Origin: Mycolicibacterium litorale
GTDB taxonomy: Bacteria; Actinomycetota; Actinomycetes; Mycobacteriales; Mycobacteriaceae
Direction: 5' to 3'
Length of the DNA stretch: 64,000 bases
Assembly (NCBI RefSeq): GCF_010731695.1
Contig: NZ_AP022586.1
Location: 3,658,001 to 3,722,000 of the forward strand
Shown here in pieces: positions 28,579-37,200 of this stretch; the first letter of the stretch is position 1; each line of letters opens with the position of its first letter. The notes below the pieces were generated by a model. It worked only from the letters and a program-made list of their open reading frames with translations. It was not told the DNA's origin and did no database searches. Position numbers and translations under genes: made by a program.

Positions 28579-30420
28579 ATGACACAGACCCTTGCAGATC
28601 CGCGCGAACCGACCACCGACCTGTCGCCGCAACAGCGCGTCGACGCCTGGCTCGCCGACTTCGAGGCCGCCCTGGCGGTTCGCGACATCGAACGTGTGGT
28701 GGGAAAGTTCGCGACCGACAGCTTCTGGCGCGATCTGGTCGCGTTCACCTGGAACCTCAAGACCCTCGAAGGTCGCGACGGCATCGCCGACATGCTCACC
28801 GCGCGGCTCGCCGAAACCGATCCCTCAGGCTTCCGCACCCGGGAGGCCCCCACCACAGACGGCGAGATCACGACGGCGTTCATCGAGTTCGAGACCGCCA
28901 TCGGCCGCGGCGTCGGACACCTGCGCCTGCGCGGCGACGCCGCTGGGAATGACGTGGCCTGGACGCTGCTGACGACCATGCAGGAGCTCAAGGGCCACGA
29001 GGAGCGCAAGGGCCCGTCGCGGGTGCTCGGCGCCGTCCACGGCTCCGACCCCGACCCGCGGTCGTGGGCGGAGAAGCGCGCCGAGGAGGAGGCGGCGCTG
29101 GGCCGGACAGTCCAGCCCTATGCACTGGTGATCGGCGGCGGGCAGGGCGGCATCGCGCTCGGCGCGCGGCTGCGGCAGCTCGGGGTACCCGCGATCGTCG
29201 TCGACCGCCACGAGCGGCCGGGTGACCAGTGGCGCAAGCGCTACAAGTCGCTGTGCCTGCACGACCCCGTCTGGTACGACCACCTGCCCTATCTGCCGTT
29301 CCCGCAGAACTGGCCGGTGTTCGCGCCGAAGGACAAGATCGGCGACTGGCTGGAGTTCTACACCCGGGTGATGGAGGTGCCGTACTGGTCGAAGACCACG
29401 TGTCTGTCGGCCTCCTTCGACGAAGCGACCAAGACGTGGACGGTCGAGGTGGACCGTGACGGCGAGCGTGTCACGCTGCGGCCGACGCAGCTGATCCTCG
29501 CCACCGGTATGTCGGGTAAGCCCAACGTGCCGCGACTGGCCGGCCAGGACGTCTTCCGCGGCGAGCAGCACCACTCGAGCGCCCACCCGGGGCCGGACCG
29601 CTACGTCGGGAAACGCGCCGTGGTGATCGGGTCCAACAACTCCGCCCACGACATCTGCAAGGCGCTGGTCGAGAACGGCGTCGACACCACGATGGTGCAG
29701 CGCTCGTCGACGCACATCGTGAAATCGGATTCGCTGATGGATCTCGGGCTGGGCGACCTGTACTCGGAGCGTGCGCTCGCGGCGGGGATGACGACGGAGA
29801 AGGCCGACCTGACGTTCGCGTCGCTGCCGTACCGGATCATGCACGAGTTCCAGAAGCCGATCTACGACGCGATCCGCGAGCGGGACAAGGAGTTCTACGA
29901 GCGGTTGGCCGCGGCGGGCTTCGAATTGGACTGGGGCGACGACGGTTCGGGCCTGTTCATGAAGTACCTGCGCCGGGGCTCGGGCTACTACATCGACGTC
30001 GGGGCCTGTGATCTGGTGGCGGACGGGACGATCAAGCTCGCCCACGGCCAGGTGTCGCATCTGACGGAGGACTCCGTGGTGCTCGACGACGGCACCGAAT
30101 TGCCTGCCGACGTGGTGGTCTACGCGACGGGCTACGGGTCGATGAACGGCTGGGCCGCCGACCTCATCGGTCAGGACGTCGCCGACAAGGTCGGCAAGGT
30201 GTGGGGTCTGGGCTCGTCGACCACCAAGGACCCCGGCCCGTGGGAGGGCGAACAACGCAACATGTGGAAGCCGACGCAGCAGGAGAACCTGTGGTTCCAC
30301 GGCGGCAACCTGCACCAGTCGCGGCACTACTCGCTGTATCTGGCACTGCAACTGAAGGCGCGGTTCGAAGGCATCCCGACGCCGGTGTACGGACTGCAGG
30401 AGGTGCACCACCTGAGCTGA
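28579..30420 (+). CDS. Flavin-containing monooxygenase with N-terminal NTF2-like domain
   Basis: 613 residues. About 150 N-terminal residues form an NTF2/SnoaL-like domain (RVDAWLADFEAALAVRDIER). The rest is a class B flavin monooxygenase: FAD motif VIGGGQGGIALGARL, NADP motif VIGSNNSAHDICKAL, the C-terminal ATGYGSMNGWAADLIG and the WFHGGNLHQSRHYS end. Substrate unknown; such mycobacterial proteins act on amines, ketones or thioethers. ATG 28579 is eight bases after a TGAGTC stop context. Divergent from butanediol dehydrogenase; the next gene is the oligopeptidase. Confidence 0.86.
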   Translation: MTQTLADPREPTTDLSPQQRVDAWLADFEAALAVRDIERVVGKFATDSFWRDLVAFTWNLKTLEGRDGIADMLTARLAETDPSGFRTREAPTTDGEITTAFIEFETAIGRGVGHLRLRGDAAGNDVAWTLLTTMQELKGHEERKGPSRVLGAVHGSDPDPRSWAEKRAEEEAALGRTVQPYALVIGGGQGGIALGARLRQLGVPAIVVDRHERPGDQWRKRYKSLCLHDPVWYDHLPYLPFPQNWPVFAPKDKIGDWLEFYTRVMEVPYWSKTTCLSASFDEATKTWTVEVDRDGERVTLRPTQLILATGMSGKPNVPRLAGQDVFRGEQHHSSAHPGPDRYVGKRAVVIGSNNSAHDICKALVENGVDTTMVQRSSTHIVKSDSLMDLGLGDLYSERALAAGMTTEKADLTFASLPYRIMHEFQKPIYDAIRERDKEFYERLAAAGFELDWGDDGSGLFMKYLRRGSGYYIDVGACDLVADGTIKLAHGQVSHLTEDSVVLDDGTELPADVVVYATGYGSMNGWAADLIGQDVADKVGKVWGLGSSTTKDPGPWEGEQRNMWKPTQQENLWFHGGNLHQSRHYSLYLALQLKARFEGIPTPVYGLQEVHHLS

Positions 30421-30450
30421 CGCCTCGCGTGTTCGGCCACGACGCGCAGA

Positions 30451-32466
30451 ATGGTGGGCGTGACAGTAGACGACGCGTATCTGTGGCTCGAGGACATCAC
30501 CGGCGACGACGCCCTGGACTGGGTGCGACGGCACAACGAGCCGACCCTGGCCGACCTCGGTGGTGCGCGCTTCGAACAGATGCGCACCGAGGCGCTCGAG
30601 GTGCTCGACACCGATGCCCGCATCCCGTACGTGCGTCGCCGCGGCGACCATCTCTACAACTTCTGGCGTGACGCGGCCAATCCGCGCGGGCTGTGGCGGC
30701 GCACCACGCTGGAGAGCTACCGCACCGAGGAACCGGAGTGGGAGGTGGTCATCGACGTCGACGCGCTGGCCCGCGCCGACGACGAGAACTGGGTGTGGGC
30801 GGGCGCCGACGTCCTCGACCCCGACCACACCCGCGCGTTGGTCAGCCTCTCGCGCGGTGGCGCGGACGCCGCGATCGTGCGCGAGTTCGACATGCGGACA
30901 CGGGAGTTCGTCGATGGGGGCTTCGAGCTCGCGGAAGCCAAGACGGCGATCAGCTGGGAGGACGAGGACACCGTGCTGGTGGGCACGGATTTCGGGGAGG
31001 GCGCCCTCACCGATTCCGGCTATCCGCGACTGGTCAAGCGGTGGCGGCGCGGCACACCGTTGAACGAGGCGGAGACGGTGTTCTCCGGCGACGCGACCGA
31101 CGTGATCGTCACCGCGTCGGTGGACCGCACGCCGGGTTTCGAGCGCACGATGGTGCGTCGTGCCGTCGACTTCTTCAACGACGAGGTCTACGAGTTGCGC
31201 GGCGGTGAGCTCATCCGCATCGACGCCCCGACCGACGCCACAGTGTCGGCGCACCGCGAATGGCTGCTCATCGAGTTGCGCACCGACTGGGACACCGGGG
31301 TCGAGCGGTACCGGGCAGGATCGCTGCTCGCCGCGAATTACGACCAATATCGGAGCGGGACAAAGCGACTGCACGTGGTGTTCGAGCCCGACGAGCACAC
31401 CTGCCTGCACCACTACGCGTGGACCCGCGACCGGCTCGTCGTGGTCACGCTCGCCGACGTCGCGAGCCGCGTCGAGGTCTACACCCCAGGTGAGTGGACC
31501 GCGCAGCCTGTTCCCGGGTTGCCGGACAACACCAACACCGTGATCGTGGCCGCCGACGACCTCGGCGACGAGATGTTCCTGGACTCCAGCGGTTTCGACA
31601 CCCCATCGAGGCTGTTACACGGGACTGCCGGCGGCGAGCTGAGCGAGATCAAGCGCGCACCTTCGTTTTTCGACGCCGCCGATCTGAAGGTCGATCAGCA
31701 CTTCGCGACCTCCGCCGACGGCACCAAGATCCCGTACTTCGTGGTCGACCACCGGCACAAGCAGGCACCGGGGCCGACGCTGCTCGGTGGTTACGGCGGG
31801 TTCGAGGTGGCGCGGACGCCCGGCTACGACGGCGTGCTGGGCCGGCTGTGGTTGTCGCGGGGCGGAACGTATGTGCTGGCGAACATCCGCGGCGGCGGCG
31901 AGTACGGACCGACATGGCACACCCAGGCGATGCGCGAGGGCAGGCACCTCGTCGGCGAGGATTTCGCCGCCGTGGCAGCAGATCTCGTCGAGCGCGGGAT
32001 CACCACCGTCGACCAGCTGGGGGCCCAGGGTGGCAGCAACGGCGGGCTGCTCATGGGCATCATGCTCACGCAGTATCCGGAGCTGTTCGGAGCGCTGGTG
32101 TGCAGCGTGCCGCTGCTCGACATGCGCCGGTTCCATCTGCTGCTGGCGGGAGCGTCGTGGGTGGCCGAGTACGGCAACCCCGATGACGCGGACGACTGGG
32201 AGTTCATCTCGAAATACTCGCCTTATCAGAACATCTCGGCCGAGCGCAGGTACCCGCCGGTGCTGATCACCACCTCGACGCGCGACGACCGGGTGCACCC
32301 GGGCCATGCGCGCAAGATGACCGCAGCGCTCGAGGACGCCGGCCAGCCGGTGCAGTACTACGAGAACATCGAGGGCGGACACGGCGGCGCCGCGGACAAC
32401 TCGCAGGCGGCGTTCCGCGCGGCGCTGATCTACGAGTTCCTGTGGCGGAAGTTGGGAGCTCCGTGA
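30451..32466 (+). CDS. Prolyl oligopeptidase family serine peptidase (Rv0457c type)
   Basis: 671 residues, cytoplasmic. Cleaves short peptides after proline. The N-terminal beta-propeller is followed by the hydrolase domain with catalytic Ser529 in AQGGSNGGLLMG, Asp in TSTRDDRVHPGH and His in EGGHGGAAD. RGGGEYGPTWH is the usual oxyanion segment. ATG 30451 or GTG 30460 could start translation; the latter gives VTVDDAYLWLED, near the homologue, and has GGTGGGC just before. Same order as M. tuberculosis Rv0457c next to Rv0458, apart from the inserted genes. Confidence 0.92.
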   Translation: MVGVTVDDAYLWLEDITGDDALDWVRRHNEPTLADLGGARFEQMRTEALEVLDTDARIPYVRRRGDHLYNFWRDAANPRGLWRRTTLESYRTEEPEWEVVIDVDALARADDENWVWAGADVLDPDHTRALVSLSRGGADAAIVREFDMRTREFVDGGFELAEAKTAISWEDEDTVLVGTDFGEGALTDSGYPRLVKRWRRGTPLNEAETVFSGDATDVIVTASVDRTPGFERTMVRRAVDFFNDEVYELRGGELIRIDAPTDATVSAHREWLLIELRTDWDTGVERYRAGSLLAANYDQYRSGTKRLHVVFEPDEHTCLHHYAWTRDRLVVVTLADVASRVEVYTPGEWTAQPVPGLPDNTNTVIVAADDLGDEMFLDSSGFDTPSRLLHGTAGGELSEIKRAPSFFDAADLKVDQHFATSADGTKIPYFVVDHRHKQAPGPTLLGGYGGFEVARTPGYDGVLGRLWLSRGGTYVLANIRGGGEYGPTWHTQAMREGRHLVGEDFAAVAADLVERGITTVDQLGAQGGSNGGLLMGIMLTQYPELFGALVCSVPLLDMRRFHLLLAGASWVAEYGNPDDADDWEFISKYSPYQNISAERRYPPVLITTSTRDDRVHPGHARKMTAALEDAGQPVQYYENIEGGHGGAADNSQAAFRAALIYEFLWRKLGAP

Positions 32467-32656
32467 TGGTTGCTCCGGGCGTCGCTGATCGTCGCAGCAC
32501 GGCTGCGGTCAAGGATGAGGTCGACCTTCGCGACTGACGGACGCTGGCAGGTGGTGAGTCGACGACGGTCGAACTCGACCGAATCGCCGGTGTAACGGAT
32601 GGCCGGTGGCAGTGCACTACAGCGTGTACTGCATCGCCATTCGAGAGGAACCGATC

Positions 32657-33139
32657 ATGACCACCTTCACCGCACCCGCCACCCTGTCCACCAAGGCCCT
32701 GCCGGTCATCGACCGGTTGGGGTCGGCACTCCCCCGCTATGGCCTGGTGGTCGTCATCGCCTGGATCGGGTTGATGAAGTTCACGGCGTTCGAGGCCAAC
32801 GGCATCCAGCCACTCGTCGCCCACAGCCCATTCATGAGCTGGATGTACAGCATCTTCTCGGTCATGACGTTCTCCGCGCTGCTGGGCGTCGTCGAGGTCG
32901 CGGCCGCGGTGCTGCTGGCGGTCAAGCCCTGGTGGCCGAGGATCTCCGCGATCGGCAGCGTCATCGCGATCGGACTGTTCGTCGCAACTCTGAGCTTCCT
33001 GTTCACCACGCCCGGCGTCTTCGAGGCCTCGCAGGGCGGCTTCCCGATGCTGTCGACCACCGGTCAGTTCCTGATCAAGGACGTCGCGCTGCTGGGCGTC
33101 TCGGTGTGGACGTTGGCCGATGCGCTGAAGCGCCGCTAG
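32657..33139 (+). CDS. DUF417/YkgB (RclC-like) membrane protein
   Basis: 160 residues, four transmembrane helices (LVVVIAWIGLMKFTAFEANG; FSVMTFSALLGVVEVAAAV; ISAIGSVIAIGLFVATLSFL; VALLGVSVWTLADAL). The GLMKFTAFEANGIQPLVAHS motif is typical of the DoxX-like DUF417 family, whose member RclC is tied to reactive chlorine resistance. GAGAGGAA lies just before ATG 32657. It is followed after 31 bases by the ECF sigma gene, so a stress-linked operon is likely. The preceding gap 32467-32656 holds no gene; a promoter for this gene is expected there, but I see no clear motif. Confidence 0.83.
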   Translation: MTTFTAPATLSTKALPVIDRLGSALPRYGLVVVIAWIGLMKFTAFEANGIQPLVAHSPFMSWMYSIFSVMTFSALLGVVEVAAAVLLAVKPWWPRISAIGSVIAIGLFVATLSFLFTTPGVFEASQGGFPMLSTTGQFLIKDVALLGVSVWTLADALKRR

Positions 33140-33170
33140 TTCAGCTCTCGAGCGCATACGCTCAGCCCAG

Positions 33171-33806
33171 ATGACCCGTCAGACCCTCGACGAGAGCGAC
33201 CTCATCGCGGCGCTACGGCACCGCGATGAGGTCGCGTTCGCCGAACTGGTCGATCGCCACTCGCCCTCGATGCTGCGGGTGGCACGCGGATATGTGCGCA
33301 CACACGAGACCGCCGAAGAAGTGGTTCAGGACACCTGGATGGCCTTGCTCAAGGGCATCGACAATTTCGAAGGCCGATCCTCCCTGCGCACATGGCTTTT
33401 CACCGTGCTGATCAACATCGCGAAGGCCCGGGGCGTTCGCGAGAGCCGCGACGGAGAAGCGGTGGCGGCCGCATACCGCGGGGGTGCGGTGGACCCGGCG
33501 CGGTTCCGTCCGGCCGGGGACGAGTGGCCGGGTCACTGGCGTGAGCACGAGACCCCCTCGCCGTTTCCCGACACGCCCGAGGGTTCGGTGCTGGGCCACG
33601 AACTGACCGACGTGGCGCGCCACGCGCTCGACGGGCTGCCCGAGCGCCAGCGGATGGTCGTGACCCTTCGCGACATGCTCGGCTTCGACTCCGACGAAGT
33701 GCGCGATCTGTTGGACCTGAGCGTGGCCAACCAGCGGGTGCTGCTCCATCGCGGCCGGTCGGCCGTGCGGCAGGTACTCGAGGACTACATGAAAGACGTG
33801 ATGTGA
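33171..33806 (+). CDS. ECF sigma factor
   Basis: 211 residues. Region 2 spans about 22-88 (SPSMLRVARGYVRTHETAEE, then VVQDTWMALLKGIDNFEGRS) and region 4 about 145-205 (LDGLPERQRMVVTLRDMLGF, then SDEVRDLLDLSVANQRVLLH). A linker of about 55 residues carries no recognised domain. The stop overlaps the anti-sigma gene by four bases, the usual coupling of a sigma with its inhibitor. Its target promoters cannot be read here; the DUF417 gene upstream is the most likely regulated neighbour. Confidence 0.92.
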   Translation: MTRQTLDESDLIAALRHRDEVAFAELVDRHSPSMLRVARGYVRTHETAEEVVQDTWMALLKGIDNFEGRSSLRTWLFTVLINIAKARGVRESRDGEAVAAAYRGGAVDPARFRPAGDEWPGHWREHETPSPFPDTPEGSVLGHELTDVARHALDGLPERQRMVVTLRDMLGFDSDEVRDLLDLSVANQRVLLHRGRSAVRQVLEDYMKDVM

Positions 33807-34042
33807 CGACCTCACCGATGAATTGCAATGAGCTCGTCGAGCTGGTGACGGCCTACCTCGACGAGTCGCTCGATCTCGAGACGCGGGCCCGGTTCGATCT
33901 ACACCTGCTCGAATGTGATGGCTGCACCAACTACCTGCAGCAGTTCCGGACCACCGTGGCGACCCTGGGCAACGTCCGCGACGACGACCTCGACCCCACC
34001 TTCCGCGGCCGCCTCCTCGACGCGTTCAAAGACTGGAAGTGA
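33803..34042 (+). CDS. Anti-sigma factor with zinc-binding (ZAS) motif
   Basis: 79 residues. The zinc-binding anti-sigma motif H-x3-C-x2-C is at His34, Cys38, Cys41 (LHLLECDGC); Cys8 can be the fourth ligand. No membrane helix, so it is a cytoplasmic ZAS protein of the RsrA/RshA kind that releases its sigma factor on thiol oxidation. GTG 33803 overlaps the sigma stop. Its 3' end overlaps the convergent P450 gene by 17 bases. Confidence 0.9.
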   Translation: MTTSPMNCNELVELVTAYLDESLDLETRARFDLHLLECDGCTNYLQQFRTTVATLGNVRDDDLDPTFRGRLLDAFKDWK

Positions 34043-35381
34043 CCGGCCCCGGCGCCGACGACGCGACCGGTTGGACCGCGAACTCGACGCCGTACTGGTT
34101 CAGCGTCACCGGCAACGGCTCGTTCGGGGACAGCTGCGGCGTCGACGAGAGCCGGAAGTCCAGTGCGCTCAACAGGTTCGCCAGCAGCGTGCTCGTCGCG
34201 AACAGCACCAGGTTGCGGCCCGGACACTCCGCCGGGCCCGCCGAGAACGGCACCAGCTGCGGATAGGACCGGGCGCGGCCGTCGAGCCAGATGTCGGGCA
34301 CGAAGTCATGCGCGAAGGGCAGCAGGTCGGGGTCGCGGTGGAACGCAGGCGTCACGATCATCAGCCCGGCGCCCTTCTCGATGGTGATCGCACCGTTGCG
34401 CCACGTCGTGTCCTCGGTGGTCTCCCGCAGGATCGTCGGCGTCGTGGGCCACAGCCGCACCGATTCGAGGACGGACGCTCGCAGGAACGGCCGCAATCGC
34501 AGCTGTTCGGGCTGGACCGCGTCCTCGATCGCCCGCACCATCGCGTCGGGATGCGTGGCCAGCAGTGCCAGCGCGCGCAGCTGCGCCATCCCCGCCGCGT
34601 CGAACGCGAACAGCCACTGCGGCAGCTGACCCACCGGGTCGACGGCGCCGCGGGTGGGCACGTCGGCGACCGCGGCCGCCAGCGTCCCGATCTGCGGATC
34701 CTCGACATACTCGTAGAGCCGCTGCAGGAACTTCGCGCGCTTGCGGTAGTGCGGGAGCGACAGGAACGACCAGTTCCCCGCCCGTCGCAACCGCAGCAGC
34801 GCGTCGGTGATCTCCTCGTCGTCGCGAGCGCGGTCACCGAGCGCCAGCCTGCGCACGATCCGCCACCACGCGGCCATGAACTGGTCGGCGTCCATGCTGC
34901 CGCGCGCCGCCACCGCGTCCACCAGTTCGCGCGCCTCCGCGGTGATCACGTCGGCGAAGGCGCCCGCGAGCCGGTGCATGTCCGCACCCGAGTCCAGCGC
35001 CGAGTCGTTGAGGACGCGCCGCTGCTGCCGGATCGGTCCCTGGGAGATCAGCACGCCGTGCGGCTGGAACCACTCGAGTGCCTTGCGCTTCTCCCTGTTG
35101 GCGGGGTGGAAGGGGTCGGGTGCCCCGGACAGCACGCGGGCGACGTCATCCGGGTCGAGCACGACCACCATGCGCCGCCCGGGGAGCACCAATTCCACCG
35201 GTCCGGCGCCGAACTCGTCACGGAGCAGCTGCATCCGCCGCACCGCCCTGGCATCGGCCTGCACGGTCTCCAGCGCCCGCACCGCGGGCTTGCGCCGGGC
35301 GATCACGCCGGCGGCGATCGACGCCGAACCAAGATCGGCCAGTGTCGCGGCCGCCCGCACCCCGGTCAGTCGATGTCCCAT
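34026..35381 (-). CDS. Cytochrome P450 with altered I-helix
   Basis: 451 residues. The heme-thiolate signature is FSAGPAECPGRNL, the ExxR motif ESVRLWP, and the PERF-like region FVPDIWLDG. The I-helix reads LFAFDAAGMAQLRALALL: the usual acid-alcohol pair (D-T in AGxDTT) is replaced by A-A, so the normal proton relay for O2 activation is missing. This could mean a peroxide-driven or non-monooxygenase reaction. Substrate unknown. The frame continues far upstream but ATG 35381 is the first with a proper P450 N-terminus. Divergent from echA2. Confidence 0.88.
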   Translation of the reverse strand: MGHRLTGVRAAATLADLGSASIAAGVIARRKPAVRALETVQADARAVRRMQLLRDEFGAGPVELVLPGRRMVVVLDPDDVARVLSGAPDPFHPANREKRKALEWFQPHGVLISQGPIRQQRRVLNDSALDSGADMHRLAGAFADVITAEARELVDAVAARGSMDADQFMAAWWRIVRRLALGDRARDDEEITDALLRLRRAGNWSFLSLPHYRKRAKFLQRLYEYVEDPQIGTLAAAVADVPTRGAVDPVGQLPQWLFAFDAAGMAQLRALALLATHPDAMVRAIEDAVQPEQLRLRPFLRASVLESVRLWPTTPTILRETTEDTTWRNGAITIEKGAGLMIVTPAFHRDPDLLPFAHDFVPDIWLDGRARSYPQLVPFSAGPAECPGRNLVLFATSTLLANLLSALDFRLSSTPQLSPNEPLPVTLNQYGVEFAVQPVASSAPGPVTSSL

Positions 35382-35423
35382 GATCTTGCGTTTCCCCGGC
35401 CGGCACCCTGCCAAACTGCAGGA

Positions 35424-36320
35424 ATGCCCGAGTTCGAGACCCTGCTCTACCGCTCCGACGGCGCGGTCGCGACGATCACCCTCAACCGGCCCGACCAGCT
35501 CAACACCATCGTCCCGCCGATGCCCGACGAGATCGAGGCGGCGATCGCATATGCCGACCGGGATGCGCAGGTCAAGGTGATCGTGCTGCGCGGTGCGGGG
35601 CGGGCGTTCTCTGGCGGGTACGACTTCGGCGGCGGCTTCGAGCACTGGGGCGAGTCGATGAACACCCACGGCCGCTGGGATCCGGGCAAGGACTTCGCGT
35701 TCGTCACCGGCCGCGCGACCGCGCCGACCGGGAAGTTCATGGCGATCTGGCGGGCGTCGAAACCCGTCATCGCGCAGGTGCACGGCTGGTGCGTCGGCGG
35801 GGCGAGCGATTACGCGCTGTGCGCCGACATCGTGATCGCCAGCGACGACGCCGTGATCGGCACCCCGTACGCCCGGATGTGGGGCGCCTACCTGACCGGT
35901 ATGTGGCTCTACCGGCTCAGCCTGGCAAAGGTGAAGTGGCATTCGCTGACCGGTGAGCCGCTGACCGGCGTCGAAGCGGCCGCAGCCGAGTTGATCAACG
36001 AGTCGGTGCCGTTCGAACGCCTCGAAGAGCGGGTTGCGGAGGTGGCGTCGAAGCTGGCACGAATTCCTTTGTCGCAGTTGCAAGCTCAGAAACTGATCGT
36101 CAACCAGGCCTACGAGAACATGGGGCTGGCCTCCACGCAGACCCTCGGCGGCATCCTCGACGGGCTCATGCGCAACACCCCCGAGGCGCTGGACTTCATT
36201 GAGACGGCCCAGTCGCAGGGCGTGCGCGCCGCCGTCGAACACCGTGACGGCCCATGGGGCGACTACAGCCAGGCTCCGCCGCACCGGCGGCCGGACCCGT
36301 CGCACATCATCGAACCCTGA
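35424..36320 (+). CDS. echA2: Enoyl-CoA hydratase/isomerase family (EchA2, Rv0456c type)
   Basis: 298 residues. Crotonase fold: GRAFSGGYDFGGG carries one oxyanion NH, HGWCVGGASDYALCADIVIA the second. The conserved catalytic glutamates of true hydratases are not obvious (MWGAYLTGMWLY occupies the region), so activity may differ. ATG 35424 has CAGGA two bases before. M. tuberculosis EchA2 neighbours Rv0457c; here it is separated from the oligopeptidase by the sigma/P450 genes. Assignment of the name is by family and neighbourhood only. Confidence 0.72.
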   Translation: MPEFETLLYRSDGAVATITLNRPDQLNTIVPPMPDEIEAAIAYADRDAQVKVIVLRGAGRAFSGGYDFGGGFEHWGESMNTHGRWDPGKDFAFVTGRATAPTGKFMAIWRASKPVIAQVHGWCVGGASDYALCADIVIASDDAVIGTPYARMWGAYLTGMWLYRLSLAKVKWHSLTGEPLTGVEAAAAELINESVPFERLEERVAEVASKLARIPLSQLQAQKLIVNQAYENMGLASTQTLGGILDGLMRNTPEALDFIETAQSQGVRAAVEHRDGPWGDYSQAPPHRRPDPSHIIEP

Positions 36321-36338
36321 CGACGCGGCGAACCCTGA

Positions 36339-37184
36339 TCACTCCGGCCGCCGCAGGCCGCCGAGCATCGACACCACCACACCGGTCACCACCAACGCGA
36401 CCCCCGCGATCAGCGTCATGTTGAGCCAATGGTGCAGGCTGTCCTCGGCGTGGATCACCATCTCGTCGACGATGCGGCGGAAATTGCCCTCCACGCGCGT
36501 GAGCGCATCGTCGACGTGACGATTCGCGACCTCCAGCCCGGCCCAGCCGCCCGCGCCGACCAGCAGAGCCGAAACGCCGAGGGCGGCAAGCCCTTTACCG
36601 CGCCGCCGCGAACCCGCCAGGGTGAGCAGCGCGAGCAACCCGGTGAGCACCGCGGCGCCGATCGCGGCCCACGGCCCCCATGTCGCGAGCGCCTGCAGAC
36701 GGCCCGGCCGCAGCTCGGGCGACGGCACGGTGACCGGCACCATCAACGTCTCGGGCACGTCCAGTTCGAGGTTGCCGAGGGTGGCCATGAGCGACGGGTC
36801 CGAAAGCATCGGCGCGATGTCGATCAGCCACTGGTCGTCGGCGCTGGCGTGCGGGAAGTCGTCGGTGAACATCCACCGGTGCGCGATCCGGTTGGCCTGC
36901 GCGAACTGGCCGGGAAAGCCGGCGTTGCCGGTATAGCCCGAGGCGACCTGGTGCACGAGTGTCTGGTTCAGCGTGTAGCCGCGATCGGCCGTCAGCGCGG
37001 TGATCTGCGTGGTGAGTTCGTCGGCCATGGCGTCCTGCAACCGCGGCTCGGTTGCCGCGGACGCGGCGAGTTCGGCGTAACCCTGCTCACTGACCAGATG
37101 CTGCTGTGCCCAGACCGCGGGCACGGCAACGGCCAGCATCACCGTCGTCAGCAGCCACAGCAGGGCTGTCAGGACGAATCGCAC
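36339..37184 (-). CDS. Membrane protein of unknown function
   Basis: 281 residues. A N-terminal signal-anchor (LTALLWLLTTVMLAVAVPAV), an extracytoplasmic domain of about 130 residues with no recognised fold, then three further membrane helices (AAIGAAVLTGLLALLTLAG; LAALGVSALLVGAGGWAGLE; MTLIAGVALVVTGVVVSML). GTG 37184 is 16 bases after the ALDH stop and is used because the signal-anchor starts there. Co-transcription with the ALDH is likely. Function not known. Confidence 0.75.
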   Translation of the reverse strand: MRFVLTALLWLLTTVMLAVAVPAVWAQQHLVSEQGYAELAASAATEPRLQDAMADELTTQITALTADRGYTLNQTLVHQVASGYTGNAGFPGQFAQANRIAHRWMFTDDFPHASADDQWLIDIAPMLSDPSLMATLGNLELDVPETLMVPVTVPSPELRPGRLQALATWGPWAAIGAAVLTGLLALLTLAGSRRRGKGLAALGVSALLVGAGGWAGLEVANRHVDDALTRVEGNFRRIVDEMVIHAEDSLHHWLNMTLIAGVALVVTGVVVSMLGGLRRPE

Positions 37185-37200
37185 GCGGTGCGCCGCCGCC

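Noticed and set aside
28825..31413. 862-codon minus-strand open frame
   Set aside because: Antisense to the flavin monooxygenase and oligopeptidase, both with complete catalytic motifs. A shadow.
32467..32656. Possible small gene in the gap before the DUF417 gene
   Set aside because: Short frames only, no ribosome site or recognisable protein; the in-frame extension of the DUF417 gene to 32606 lacks a start with ribosome site.
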